Shown here: piece after piece, positions 27,296 through 36,800 of the stretch
How positions within the stretch are numbered: position 1 is the first letter of the stretch
Layout of the letters: every line of letters starts with the position of its first letter
NCBI GenBank assembly: GCA_027619595.1
Contig: JAQCHP010000027.1
Coordinates: 1 to 42,978 of the forward strand
Origin: Planctomycetota bacterium
Lineage (GTDB): Bacteria; Planctomycetota; Planctomycetia; Pirellulales; Pirellulaceae
Length of the DNA stretch: 42,978 bases
Direction: 5' to 3'
Position numbers and translations under genes: made by a program
The notes under the pieces: generated by a model
What the model was told of the DNA's origin: nothing
The model's database searches: none
Seen by the model: the letters and a program-made list of their open reading frames with translations, nothing else

Positions 27296-27826
27296 ATGGG
27301 GCGACGATGGATCGCGGCCCTGGCTGCGGCATTTGTAACTACAATCATCATCGCGAAAAGCGAAGCCGATTCTAAGTGGCATTTGCCGAAACCACGGCTC
27401 TGGCCGAGCAAGGAAAAGTCCGACCCGCGAACAACCTTCTCGCAGAAGAGCACGCGTATTAAATCGAAAGAAGGCGTTGAACCCGCGTCGGCGTGGGAGA
27501 CCTTCACTGCCAAGCCGGCTCAAGCCGCAAGAACGGTGACGAAAGCTCCCGTCGATTTAGCAAAACGGGCTGGTACAGGCACCAAACAATTCTTCGGCCA
27601 AACGCGCGAGCTAGTGACTGCCCCGTTTCAAGGGGACGATACGCCCAAGCGTAAATCGACCAAGTCAAAGAACAAGGGATCATCCAAGTCGCTGCTTTCG
27701 AACCCCTTTGCGTCTAAGAGTTCTACCAAGAAAAAGTCCAGCGGTTCCAAAAAGAAAACGTCGTCCAAGGAACAACAGACCGTCACAGAATTCCTACAGC
27801 AAGACCGTCCTGGATTTGATGACTAG
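27296..27826 (+). CDS. Small Lys/Ser-rich exported protein
   Basis: The start at ATG 27296 has AAAGGAG seven bases upstream and gives a signal peptide (GRRWIAALAAAFVTTIIIAKSEA); the outer ATG at 27272 would disrupt it. The 176-residue product has a middle with Lys/Ala/Thr helices (AKPAQAARTVTKAPVDLAKRAG) and a very basic Lys/Ser-rich tail (for example KSKNKGSSKS and KKKSSGSKKKTSSK), ending in FLQQDRPGFDD. A family with similar layout is common in planctomycetes but not characterised. It converges on the DUF1080-ThuA gene with 15 bases between stops. Possible roles in binding acidic polymers are a guess. Confidence 0.8.
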   Translation: MGRRWIAALAAAFVTTIIIAKSEADSKWHLPKPRLWPSKEKSDPRTTFSQKSTRIKSKEGVEPASAWETFTAKPAQAARTVTKAPVDLAKRAGTGTKQFFGQTRELVTAPFQGDDTPKRKSTKSKNKGSSKSLLSNPFASKSSTKKKSSGSKKKTSSKEQQTVTEFLQQDRPGFDD

Positions 27827-27841
27827 CGTGCTCTCGCCAAG

Positions 27842-29530
27842 TCACAGTTGGTGGTCGATGGGCAGCACATGGCGGCGATGTCCCCCGAAAGCGAATTTCG
27901 TCGGCTCAAAACTCCCGACAAAATCGATGTTTGCCTGTGGGTCGATCCTGTCTCCTAGTTGCACCGCCCAGTAGCAAGCATTGACAAGCAACCGTCGAAA
28001 GCCAGCGTTGACAAAATCCTGCGGGGCACCCATGGTGGTTGTAAAGGCCCGACCCGGCAAACCCTCCGGCAGCTGATATTCTTGAGTCCACGCAACCGGC
28101 ATCGCCGGGTTGTTCCTCGCCCCCGCGACGGGTAAGTCGCTCGGGTCCATCCCCTGCAACACCTGCCCCAACAACAGAGGTGTGCAGCGATCCGGCAACG
28201 GCAAGCGAACGCCATAGACATCAGTCGCAGCCCACACGTCGTGTACACCACGCAGGATCGGATGATTCTCCTGAGCTACCACGGGCACGCCACGAGTACT
28301 CTCTTGCCCATGTTTCCCATGATGGGTAACCCAAGTCTCACCCAACACCAGTCGGCCAAAGCCTGATTCAAATCCTTTTTTTTCTGGCGAACTAAAACGC
28401 CAGCTCCAATGTGCATAGGGACCGTCCGGAATCTCAAACGCATGCGTCGCGGTCCGTATACCGACTACCGGCTTACCGGCCATCACGTGCTTCTCAATCC
28501 GACGCATTTGGTCGACGGGCAGATTGCGGAAGCGAGTAAAAATCACCATGAGGTCCGCCTCTTCGAGTGCCTCCAACCCTGGGATGTTGTCGCGCTGCTC
28601 AGGATTGATTTCGCCCGTTTTCGGATCGATCGAAAAGACAACACGGCAGGAAAATCCATGCCGTTGCGACAAAATCTTGCCGAGTTGAGGCAACATCTCC
28701 TCGGATCGATACTCTTCGTCGCCCGCTATGAGCACCACGCGTCTTCCGTCGCCAGCCCCCGCCCCCTCGCGGGCCGGGGATTCAATCCACGATTGACTTG
28801 CACCGGTCGGACGCAAACTCTTGAGGCGGATGTTCCGGAATTGGACTTTCATCGGCGGACCTGTGTGCGCTTGCAAGGCCAGCAGTCCGGCGGCACGTCG
28901 CATCTTTTCGTCCTCGTCTGTGACATCGACCGTCACGACACCATTGATTTTTTGTACAAAGTGAAAACCACTGGCCGTGATGTGATATTCATTCCAGTCC
29001 TCTTTGCGAATCGATTTCCCAATCTCCGCGGAATCACCAACGCTCCCCACCACTTCCGGTTTATGATCCGCACGAATGATCGTTTTTTGTCCACGTTCGC
29101 CCAAGATCCCGCGAAAGTTTTCACCATAAAGAATTCCGCTGTACTTATCGCCAGCCTCCAAGTCGGCTTGATAGCCACCGATCCCCCACTTTCTGTCGGG
29201 CAATTCGAAGCTGCGGTATTGAATGCCCGAATTGCCGGTGCTGCCGCCAACAATTTTATATTCGCATTTGAGTTCAAAATCCCGCAACTCACCCCCGCGC
29301 CAAATAATGAAGCTGTTTGCCTTGAGCGGGTTTGCTGCGGTTGTTTCACCGGTAATGCAGCCATCTTCCACCCGCCAAATCGCTGGATCTCCGTCCCATC
29401 CCTTCAGCGTTGTGCCATCAAAAATGGCTTCAAACCCCGCTTCATCTGCGCCATAGCTACAAGAATCGGTGACTCCGACCAGCAACCATGCCGCGATGAC
29501 GAATCCGTATCTGGAAACTGTTTTGTTCAT
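27842..29530 (-). CDS. DUF1080 and ThuA-like fusion protein
   Basis: A two-domain exported protein of 562 residues with start at ATG 29530 (signal peptide SRYGFVIAAWLLVGVTDSCSYG; the ATG at 29563 would add 11 residues). Residues about 30-230 match the DUF1080/3-keto-disaccharide hydrolase fold (FEAIFDGTTLKGWDGDP, DFELKCEYKIVGGSTGNSGI, GYQADLEAG, FRNIRLKSL), a concanavalin-like lectin domain. The rest matches the ThuA-like glutamine amidotransferase-like fold (RRVVLIAGDEEYRSEEML, RYAHWSWRF-type region, VNACYWAVQLGD). Such fusions occur in planctomycetes and Bacteroidota and are linked to sugar catabolism. The substrate is not known. It lies convergent with the basic protein gene. Confidence 0.92.
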   Translation of the reverse strand: MNKTVSRYGFVIAAWLLVGVTDSCSYGADEAGFEAIFDGTTLKGWDGDPAIWRVEDGCITGETTAANPLKANSFIIWRGGELRDFELKCEYKIVGGSTGNSGIQYRSFELPDRKWGIGGYQADLEAGDKYSGILYGENFRGILGERGQKTIIRADHKPEVVGSVGDSAEIGKSIRKEDWNEYHITASGFHFVQKINGVVTVDVTDEDEKMRRAAGLLALQAHTGPPMKVQFRNIRLKSLRPTGASQSWIESPAREGAGAGDGRRVVLIAGDEEYRSEEMLPQLGKILSQRHGFSCRVVFSIDPKTGEINPEQRDNIPGLEALEEADLMVIFTRFRNLPVDQMRRIEKHVMAGKPVVGIRTATHAFEIPDGPYAHWSWRFSSPEKKGFESGFGRLVLGETWVTHHGKHGQESTRGVPVVAQENHPILRGVHDVWAATDVYGVRLPLPDRCTPLLLGQVLQGMDPSDLPVAGARNNPAMPVAWTQEYQLPEGLPGRAFTTTMGAPQDFVNAGFRRLLVNACYWAVQLGDRIDPQANIDFVGSFEPTKFAFGGHRRHVLPIDHQL

Positions 29531-29627
29531 GATTTTCGCCCCTACTAAAGGTCTTAACATCATCCGCCACGTTGCTCTAACTTACTACAGCAAGCGCCAC
29601 CCAACAACGTGGCGACGACTACGCGAG

Positions 29628-30557
29628 TCATTCGAGACTCGATACAAATTCGGGTCGAGATTCAGGTGGAATCTCCGCCCGGACGAGTTCCGACAATCGC
29701 TGAAGTTGTTCGACGCTAAGTTGCTCGGCACGCGCCTGGTCGGACACGTCCATCGCCCCAAGTATGCGATCGATCGTCGGCTTGGCCAGGCAATGCTTGT
29801 ACGCCGCCAGCAACACCCCTCGCAAAAGTTTTCTGCGATGCAAAAACAGCGACCGTACGAACGATTGAAACCAGTTCAAATCGGGCATCGCATCCCGGCG
29901 ATCACGACGCGTCACGAGATTGATAATCGCGGATTGAACTTTAGGACGGGGCCAAAAAACACTAGGCGCCAGGTTCCGCTCGATCCGCACATCACAGAGG
30001 CTCTGCACCCACACGCTGAGTGCACTGTAGTCCCGGGTGTGGGGTGGAGCCACCATTCGCTCCGCCAATTCCTTCTGCACAGTAGCCGTTATCTGGCAGG
30101 GCCACGGTTCGGTATTCAGTAGATTTGCAATGATCGACGTGGCCACGTTATAGGGAAGATTGGCCACTAACTTGAAGCGATCGCACCCAGCATCTTGCAT
30201 CGCCTGGCGCACCGACCGCATGACTTGTTCATCAAGGTGATTTTTGTTTCGTAACGCATCTTGCTGCAGCAACGTAACGTTGGAGTACCCTGCCAATTGC
30301 TCCTGGGCCAACGCGTACAGATGTCGATCGATTTCCACCGAGACGACATGCCCCGCCTGTTCGGCAATCCGCGTCGTCAGCGACGCCGTGCCGGTCCCTA
30401 CCTCCAACACGACATCCCGACCACTCAGATCCGCAGTCTTGATGACGAAGTCCAAGAGGTTCAGGTCGACCAAAAAGTTCTGGCCGTGCCGCGCATTGGG
30501 CTCCAATCCGACTTCGGCAAATTTGCGTTGTAAGTAGGAGATGGTCTGACGCGACAT
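29628..30557 (-). CDS. rsmA: 16S rRNA dimethyltransferase RsmA
   Basis: RsmA (KsgA) dimethylates A1518 and A1519 in the 3' end of 16S rRNA with S-adenosylmethionine. I set the start at ATG 30557, with GGGAG about 10 bases upstream; the frame opens at 30581. The 309-residue protein shows the family motifs RHGQNFLVD, LEVGTGTASLTTRI (SAM-binding motif I), VVSVEIDRHL, VANLPYNVATSII (motif IV N-L-P-Y) and the Arg/Lys-rich C-terminal RNA-binding end (FLHRRKLLRGVLLAAYKH). Motif I has GTGT where Escherichia coli has GPGL. Length is slightly above E. coli KsgA. It is divergent from the peptidase gene. Confidence 0.95.
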   Translation of the reverse strand: MSRQTISYLQRKFAEVGLEPNARHGQNFLVDLNLLDFVIKTADLSGRDVVLEVGTGTASLTTRIAEQAGHVVSVEIDRHLYALAQEQLAGYSNVTLLQQDALRNKNHLDEQVMRSVRQAMQDAGCDRFKLVANLPYNVATSIIANLLNTEPWPCQITATVQKELAERMVAPPHTRDYSALSVWVQSLCDVRIERNLAPSVFWPRPKVQSAIINLVTRRDRRDAMPDLNWFQSFVRSLFLHRRKLLRGVLLAAYKHCLAKPTIDRILGAMDVSDQARAEQLSVEQLQRLSELVRAEIPPESRPEFVSSLE

Positions 30558-30728
30558 TGAAATGGATCTCCCGAGCGACACCGTGCGGGACCGCCTGCTT
30601 CAGCGACGAGCCATCGGCATAAAAGTTGCATTGTACTATAATCTGACGGTGGATGACTGCCAGGCTGGCCCGCATCGCGGCCGATCCGGTTCTTCGTTCG
30701 CAACAAACTTCAGGGAGGCTTTTCGCCC

Positions 30729-31424
30729 ATGTACGACCTTACCTATATTTTAGTGGTCATGTTGCCCAGCTTAGCCATCACTGGCCTCGCCAGTTGGATG
30801 GTTCAGGCCGCGTTTCGCAAGTATTCGCAAGTAGGGACGAGGCGGGGTTACACCGGCGCCCAAGCGGCACAAAAACTACTCGATCGAGCAGGAATCCACG
30901 ACGTACGGATAGTCGCTCATCAGGGGTTCCTTAGCGACCACTACAATCCTGTCACGAAGCAATTGGCACTGTCGTCTGATGTTTTTCGCGGCAATTCGAT
31001 AGCCGCTATTGGAGTCGCCACACATGAAGCGGGACATGCGATCCAACATGCGCAGGCATACGCCCCCTTGTGGCTGCGGTCGGCGCTCGTCCCCACGGTT
31101 GGCATCGGATCGCAGTTTGGACTGCTGGGAATAATGTTGGGCATCATGATGGGATTTAAGGCTCTCGTATTGATCGGTGCGGTACTCTTCGGCGCGGTAC
31201 TGCTGTTCCAGATCGTCACGTTGCCGGTCGAATTCGACGCCACCGCTCGTGCAAAACGTCTGGTCGTGGAGGCCGGAATCGTCGATGCCGACGAGCGTCG
31301 TGGAATGGACCGCGTGCTCAACGCAGCCGCACTGACCTATGTGGCAGCCGTACTGACGTCACTCCTGACACTATTCTATTACCTGATGCGGGCTGGACTG
31401 TTCAACAACAGTCGCGACGACTAA
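30729..31424 (+). CDS. Membrane zinc metallopeptidase (PF04298/YugP type)
   Basis: The 231-residue membrane protein has the zinc motif HEAGH at 99-103, within VATHEAGHAIQHAQAYAP. This is the neutral zinc metallopeptidase PF04298 family (Bacillus YugP). Membrane helices are visible at about 6-22, 118-150, 155-172 and 205-224. The LPVEFDATARAKRL segment after the helix is also conserved and may give the third zinc ligand. The substrate is unknown. GGGAGG lies about 11 bases before the ATG. It starts about 170 bases from the divergent rsmA gene. Confidence 0.9.
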   Translation: MYDLTYILVVMLPSLAITGLASWMVQAAFRKYSQVGTRRGYTGAQAAQKLLDRAGIHDVRIVAHQGFLSDHYNPVTKQLALSSDVFRGNSIAAIGVATHEAGHAIQHAQAYAPLWLRSALVPTVGIGSQFGLLGIMLGIMMGFKALVLIGAVLFGAVLLFQIVTLPVEFDATARAKRLVVEAGIVDADERRGMDRVLNAAALTYVAAVLTSLLTLFYYLMRAGLFNNSRDD

Positions 31425-31616
31425 CGCGACAGACGGCCCCATAGCCTTATACTGGTCTGATAAAAAGTTGACGAAAACTAGCGTCCTTTACCAGCCCGTT
31501 TGATTGCGCAACTCTGACTCGCTGCGACCTCTCTTCGCGGGAGATTGACCCAGGAGGGAGCGCTACGTTAAGACATCAGGCATTGCAAGTCCGAATCGGT
31601 TCGCAGCTCGGCACAC

Positions 31617-31811
31617 ATGGACAACGGAATCACCTGCGGAGGTACGGACGCACGTGGGTTTGCCCCCGTCGACAATCGCTACGCTCACGAAACCTTGGTT
31701 TAGACTGCCTATACCAAGTTGGGAATCGACCCTGGAAAAATCCTCTATACGAGTTCCGGTCGCCCCACGCACCTTGTCAGTGATCCGCGGCCAATTCCGG
31801 AATTGTACTAG
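31617..31811 (+). pseudogene. Decayed C-terminal fragment of a DUF1501 gene
   Basis: Reading from 31617 gives HMDNGIT, GGTDARGFAPVDNRY, then an in-frame TAG at 31701-31703, then YTKLGIDPGKILYTSSGRP and LVSDPRPIPELY ending with TAG at 31809. The second half matches the C-terminus of the DUF1501 subgroup that ends in LGIDP...GRP..LV.D..PI.EL, and the first half matches its TDARGFAPV segment. It belongs to another subgroup than the intact DUF1501 gene at 11040. The fragment is about 65 codons, has an internal stop, and upstream the frame is closed by TAA at 31569. It is a remnant, about 13% of a normal gene. Confidence 0.8.
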
Positions 31812-31836
31812 GCGACGATGCACGGCGACGATGCAC
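31811..31836. repeat. Two tandem 13-bp copies of GGCGACGATGCAC
   Basis: GGCGACGATGCAC occurs at 31811-31823 and 31824-31836 without a gap. It directly follows the end of the decayed DUF1501 fragment and may reflect slippage during its breakdown. No other function is visible. Confidence 0.75.
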
Positions 31837-32048
31837 GCCCAAGAGCGTGGTGATTTTGTGATGGTTTCTCCGCCAAACAACAAAATCCCCGTGCGAAAGT
31901 CCGCCCGCACCGATTATTTCGTTTGAACCAGCAAAAACGGCCCGCCATTACCTTTTTTGTTTGGAATCGTCCGGCTGGCAGTATAAGATTTCAACAGCGG
32001 CCGTTTTTCGTTTTCCCTCGTTGGCATCTTATCTCTCATAGGTCTGCA

Positions 32049-32933
32049 ATGGTATGGCGAATTGCGAACTGCATTCTGGCATGCCTCCCGGTGGTACTCG
32101 TCTCAGGCTTTTTCGGTTCGGGAACGTGTTCTAGATGCGTCCGAGCCGATTCCTGGCAATTGACGGTCCAAAAAGGGGAACAGACCAACCAGTGGCTCGT
32201 CGACGAGAAGCTCGGGGTGCGAATGCAAGCCGGGAACACCCCGGATGTGGAAGTCATCCTGCGTGTTGACTTAAAACAAACTGTTTGGATCAATCATCGT
32301 TCCGGCTCGTATGCTCTACAGCCTTGGGACGCCGGTCGGCTCCCACAGGGAGGAACACCGATCGTTGATCCACGCGCCGCCAAAGCGCTCGCCAAATCTC
32401 GAGCGGCATTGGAGAAGATGACGCCAGCAGCGCGAGCGGCGGCAGAACGCAACCTCGCCAAAAGGTACGGACGCACCACCGACGTGCGGCCCAATCAATT
32501 GAATTTTCAGTATCAACGTACTGGACAGAGCAAACGCAGCGGACCCTTTAACACCAAACAATTGGTCGAAATGGTAAATCGACAGCCGACCGGACGCGCG
32601 TTCTGGGTGGGCGAATACCCTGGCTGGGAAAAGCTCGCCACGGCCCTGCAGCAGTCTTTGGATCAGTTCGATGCGATCCCCGCCGACGAGCGAATCCCGT
32701 TTAAGGAACTCGGAGGAATAGCCATCGAGATGATCGATCGAAACGGTACCACTTCCGTCATTAGCGACATCAAGCCGCTCAAGCTCGCAGCACCCCAAAT
32801 GGCACCCGATCCGCAGTACCAACAGGTGCAACCGGTCATTTTTATGCAACAAATGAACGACGTATCCCAGAAAAACCGCAACGTGAACAAGCAACCCGCC
32901 GCGGGCCAACCGGGTAGAGCAGAAAAAAAATGA
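32049..32933 (+). CDS. Secreted hypothetical protein, GYF_2-like segment possible
   Basis: I place the start at ATG 32049, which gives a 294-residue protein with a clear signal peptide (ANCILACLPVVLVSGFFGSG); the frame itself opens at 31923. The mature protein has an N-terminal domain of about 80 residues (SWQLTVQKGEQTNQWLVDEK), a helical Ala/Arg-rich segment (about 105-145), then a segment SGPFNTKQLVEMVNRQPTG followed by RAFWVGEYPGWEKLATAL that resembles the GYF_2 pattern of GPF..., W and G...W. This is only a tentative fold suggestion. The last 80 residues are Gln/Asn/Pro rich. No family is recognised. It is followed by an intergenic space before the convergent glycosyltransferase. Confidence 0.75.
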   Translation: MVWRIANCILACLPVVLVSGFFGSGTCSRCVRADSWQLTVQKGEQTNQWLVDEKLGVRMQAGNTPDVEVILRVDLKQTVWINHRSGSYALQPWDAGRLPQGGTPIVDPRAAKALAKSRAALEKMTPAARAAAERNLAKRYGRTTDVRPNQLNFQYQRTGQSKRSGPFNTKQLVEMVNRQPTGRAFWVGEYPGWEKLATALQQSLDQFDAIPADERIPFKELGGIAIEMIDRNGTTSVISDIKPLKLAAPQMAPDPQYQQVQPVIFMQQMNDVSQKNRNVNKQPAAGQPGRAEKK

Positions 32934-33011
32934 CCTGGTTGGTGGCGTCAATACAATCGCTCACCCTACCCGATTCGTCCGCACCCCATTCCTATCACCC
33001 CATCCTCACCT

Positions 33012-33800
33012 CTATGGGATGTTGCCGACGCGGCTACGCTGGATTTGCAATTCCCGGTTGACGTTCGCCACATACTGCCGGCGACTGGCATGCCATCTGG
33101 CGATCAAATTGTAATAGAAGATGTACCCGATCGCGGATATCCCATCCTGCAGCAAGATCTTCTTCCCTTCGGCATAAGAACGACCGCGATAGGCAATGGG
33201 AATTTCGACCGTTCTTGCATTTGTCTGGCAGATCATAGCGGTGATCTCAACTTCGAGCCCAAACCCGTGACTCGTGAGCTCAAGCGGTTTAATCACTGCG
33301 GCTCGAAACGCCTTGTAGCACGTCTCTATGTCAGTCAAACGCCGCCAAGTGAGCAGATTCGAGAGGCAGGTTAGTGCTCGGTTTGCCAGATAGTGGTACG
33401 AAGTTAATGTGCCATTGACACCGGAATGCAAGAATCGACTGCCGTACACCACGTCGGCCGACTCCGATTGGATCGGCGCGATCAAAGCGGGCAAGTCGCT
33501 CGGATCGTATTCCAAATCTGCATCTTGAATCACAAGAATATCGCTCGTCGCCAACTGAATGGCGTGTGCGATTGCCGCTGTTTTCCCACCGTTCTGCGTT
33601 AACTGAACCAATATCACACGCAAATCGTCGCCTGCCGCTCGGCGAACTTGCTCGGCCGTGGCATCGGTCGATCCATCATCGACCACGATGACCTCCAAAA
33701 TCTGCAGATCCAACGCCAGTAGCCGTTGGAGAACGTGCCCAATCGTCTCTTGCTCGTTGTAGGCGGGTACCAAGACCGACACGGAATATCGAGGCTGCAT
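33012..33800 (-). CDS. Family 2 glycosyltransferase (dolichyl-phosphate glucose/mannose synthase-like)
   Basis: A family 2 glycosyltransferase of 262 residues from ATG 33800 (TTG 33815 is a possible outer start). Landmarks are SVSVLVPAYNEQETIGHVL, VIVVDDGSTDAT (nucleotide-sugar binding), QNGGKTAAIAHAIQLATSDILVIQDADLEYDP (DxD-like Asp-Ala-Asp) and ETCYKAFRA, in family order. It resembles membrane-associated dolichyl/undecaprenyl-phosphate sugar synthases, but it has no long membrane domain, so it may be soluble or peripheral. The substrate is unknown. It starts 30 bases after the MMPL stop on the same strand, suggesting one operon. Confidence 0.92.
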   Translation of the reverse strand: MQPRYSVSVLVPAYNEQETIGHVLQRLLALDLQILEVIVVDDGSTDATAEQVRRAAGDDLRVILVQLTQNGGKTAAIAHAIQLATSDILVIQDADLEYDPSDLPALIAPIQSESADVVYGSRFLHSGVNGTLTSYHYLANRALTCLSNLLTWRRLTDIETCYKAFRAAVIKPLELTSHGFGLEVEITAMICQTNARTVEIPIAYRGRSYAEGKKILLQDGISAIGYIFYYNLIARWHASRRQYVANVNRELQIQRSRVGNIP

Positions 33801-33830
33801 GCGAAAGCTTTGCAAGAGTCACATCGACGG

Positions 33831-36800
33831 TCAAATCACACGCGTGGCGTGCCGAGTGTCCGAGTGAGGCGTCGGTACCGAGCGTTCTTGCACTTGGAGC
33901 GTCGCGTCGGGAAAAATGGAGGTAGTAGTGCGATCTGGGCGGAACACTCTTCCCAATGGCCCTGCCAGCAATGCCGGGAACATAATCAGCTCAGCAAACA
34001 CGCCGGCCACTAAAATCGTCAACATGAGCCAGCCGAATTTTTGCGTTGGAGTAAACGTGCTGAACGCAAAAACCGACAGCCCGAGACCGCTGATTAATGC
34101 CGCCTGCATGGTTGGAGTCGCGCAATGCCGGTACGTAGCTAGGATCGCCCGTTTCCGATCCTTTAAACGATTCAGGTCAGCGCGAAACCAAGTCAAGAAG
34201 TGAATGGTATCGTCTACCGCCACACCTAATGCAATACTGGCCGACATCATCGAACCAATGTCTACCGGAATTCCGAGCCAACCCATTCCTCCAAAGACAA
34301 CGAGTACCGGCAGTGCGTTGGGTAACATGACAACGGAGCCTGCAGCAACACTCCGTGCCACAAACATCATGAGCGGAGTTATCGTCGCAAACGACCAAAA
34401 AGTGCTTTCGATAAGACTCGACAATAGCGCTCGCTGAGCCTTATAGACGATCGGTACCACGCCCGTGTAGACAGCAGAGATAGCGGGGGTTGGGTTCGCC
34501 GAAGCCATTAGTCCCCGCACTGATGTTGCATCTTGAGCACCAGCGGCGACCGGTTCGCGGGAATTACCTCCCGCTTCGTAGCGGCCGTCAATAACTGAAA
34601 TGCCCGCTTCACGCCATTCGTCGAACTGCTCATCGGTCAGGCCGCCCAATACCACGACACAGTCATATTTTTTTAAGCCCTTGATCTGCTTGTCGGTAAG
34701 TGCCTGCGATGCCTCCTCAGCACGACGTTGCCCGCTCTCAACACGCAGTCGGCGTGCCGACAAAAGTTCCTGTAAAATGCGCTGGCGGGAAATGTCCTCA
34801 GGACTGGCCATTGCCAAGTCATGATGTTTTGTGCTCGCTTTGTCGTGCGATTCGGCGGGATGCACGGCCGCGAGCGGACCGACGAACGATCCTAATGCCG
34901 ACAAAACTGTTGTCGATGCGAGATCGTTTGGTTTGGTTCCGGCGTTGACTGCTGCCACCGTGGCTTGCGGCGACTGAGCCGCGTTCCAAATAAGCACCTT
35001 GGCCACCGACCCCCTGCCCGTGGTATCATCGTGTTTCGACTGAACCGCGCGCAAGACGTCCCCACGCAGAGAGATCACGTCGAGCATCGGCTCTACGCAC
35101 GCGTGGAGATCGCCCGTGAATTGTCCGTAGTCCAGATTCTTAAAAGCAGCCACGCCAAGACTAATACGCCATAATTCGGCACCCTCCGGCCCTTCCGATT
35201 GCAAATATCCGGACGCTTTAAACGCGTCGATACTGTCCTCAAGTTGTCGATTGGTTGCCGAGCGACGAGCATATTGAACCGCAGACCCTTTGGAATCGGG
35301 AAGGATCGGTGCAAAGGTCGCCGCAGACATCGCGCGACCGAGAACGTCTTGCCCTTGGGCCCCAAACCGAACTTCAATTTCTCGCTTGATATGCTGGATG
35401 GCCTCCATCCGCTCCAAGAAGGTGTACTTCTGAGCCCCCGCTACTTGGGATCCGGGAACTTCTGCCGTCGCTCGGTCCGCCATCACTTCCGAGGGAAAAC
35501 GTACCACCAGTTCCATGGGGACTAGGCGTCCCAAGTGCGATTCCATCCAGGCATAGTCGGACAAGATCCTCGCCCGGCGATCAAATAGCTTTAACAGGTC
35601 AATCGACGTTCGCACATAAGTAACGCCGTAGCCCGTAAAGGCAATTAACAAAACGCAGCTGATCGCGACAAACGCATGATGACGGACAATCCAACCTCCC
35701 ACGAGTTGCCAAACGCGGTCCAGCATACCGTGCGCAAGTTCACCCGCGTCGGATCCTGAATCCGAGGAAGGGTCTGATTCATCGATCGGCCGGCGCCGTG
35801 GGTATTCGGGAAATCGCTGTAGTGCAGCCGGTAAAAAAATGAACAAGATCGCTAAGGTCCCCATCACCCCGATCGCTGAGAAAACCCCAAACTTGCGGAT
35901 CGGAGCTAAATCACTAGCGTACAACGATCCCAGCCCGACCGCCGTCGTAATCGAACACAATAATGCGGGCTTCCATCCGAGAAGAATGGCCTTCATCGGT
36001 GCACGATGCGGGCCTTCTTCGACCATCGCCTCACGGTAATAATTTACGAGGTGGACCGCGCCGGAAATAGCCAACACATAGACGAGCGCAGGCATCGACA
36101 TCAGAACCGCGTCCGCCTCCTGCCCAAAAATCGAGACGAGCGCAAGGCCCAGCATGGCGCTGAGCACACCACACGTGAACACGATGAGCGTCAGTCGCAC
36201 GTTTCGCAGCGACCAATAGGAGAGACCAAGACCAAGGGCACCTGCAAGGCTGGCCAGGCGAACCAACGTCCGCTCGCCCTCTTCATCGATCGATACGTTA
36301 TCAACGGTTGGCCCGACAAGTCGAACTTCGCTCACATCCAATTCTGCAGACGCCATCGCACGGTAAAGAATGCCCGGCTTCCGACGGACGCGAAAGACAC
36401 CTTTGTCACCACGGCCGATCGTACCTCGCAAATCGGCCTGACCATCTTCGGTTAACGAAATCACCAAACAGGTCTGACGCCCATCCGGTCCAACCAGCGA
36501 GCCCTTGAGGCGATTCACCGCCTCCTCGTAGGGAAGCTCGGTGGGAGGAGAAGTCATCTTCGCCAAAACGTCGCGAGCCGTCGTCACCTCCTTGAAGTAG
36601 TGCGAATATCCATGCCCGTCGTCGGTCCCTGCCGATTCGTTACCGCGCAGGAGTGCCGCTAACTTTTCGATACGTGGATCATCTGCCGGAGCGTCCGCAA
36701 CGCTCGGGTCCCCACCCAGCTGACACCCTTCCCAGCTCAGAACGAGAAACTGGTCCGTGGGAAAATGCTCACGAAACCACTTGAGTTCCGTCGTTTCCCG

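Noticed and set aside
28409-29548. 379-codon plus-strand open frame
   Set aside because: It lies opposite the DUF1080-ThuA gene, has no ribosome binding site or family pattern, and is a shadow of the real gene.
31563-31910. 115-codon minus-strand open frame
   Set aside because: It is opposite the DUF1501 remnant, which reads with clear family similarity on the plus strand.
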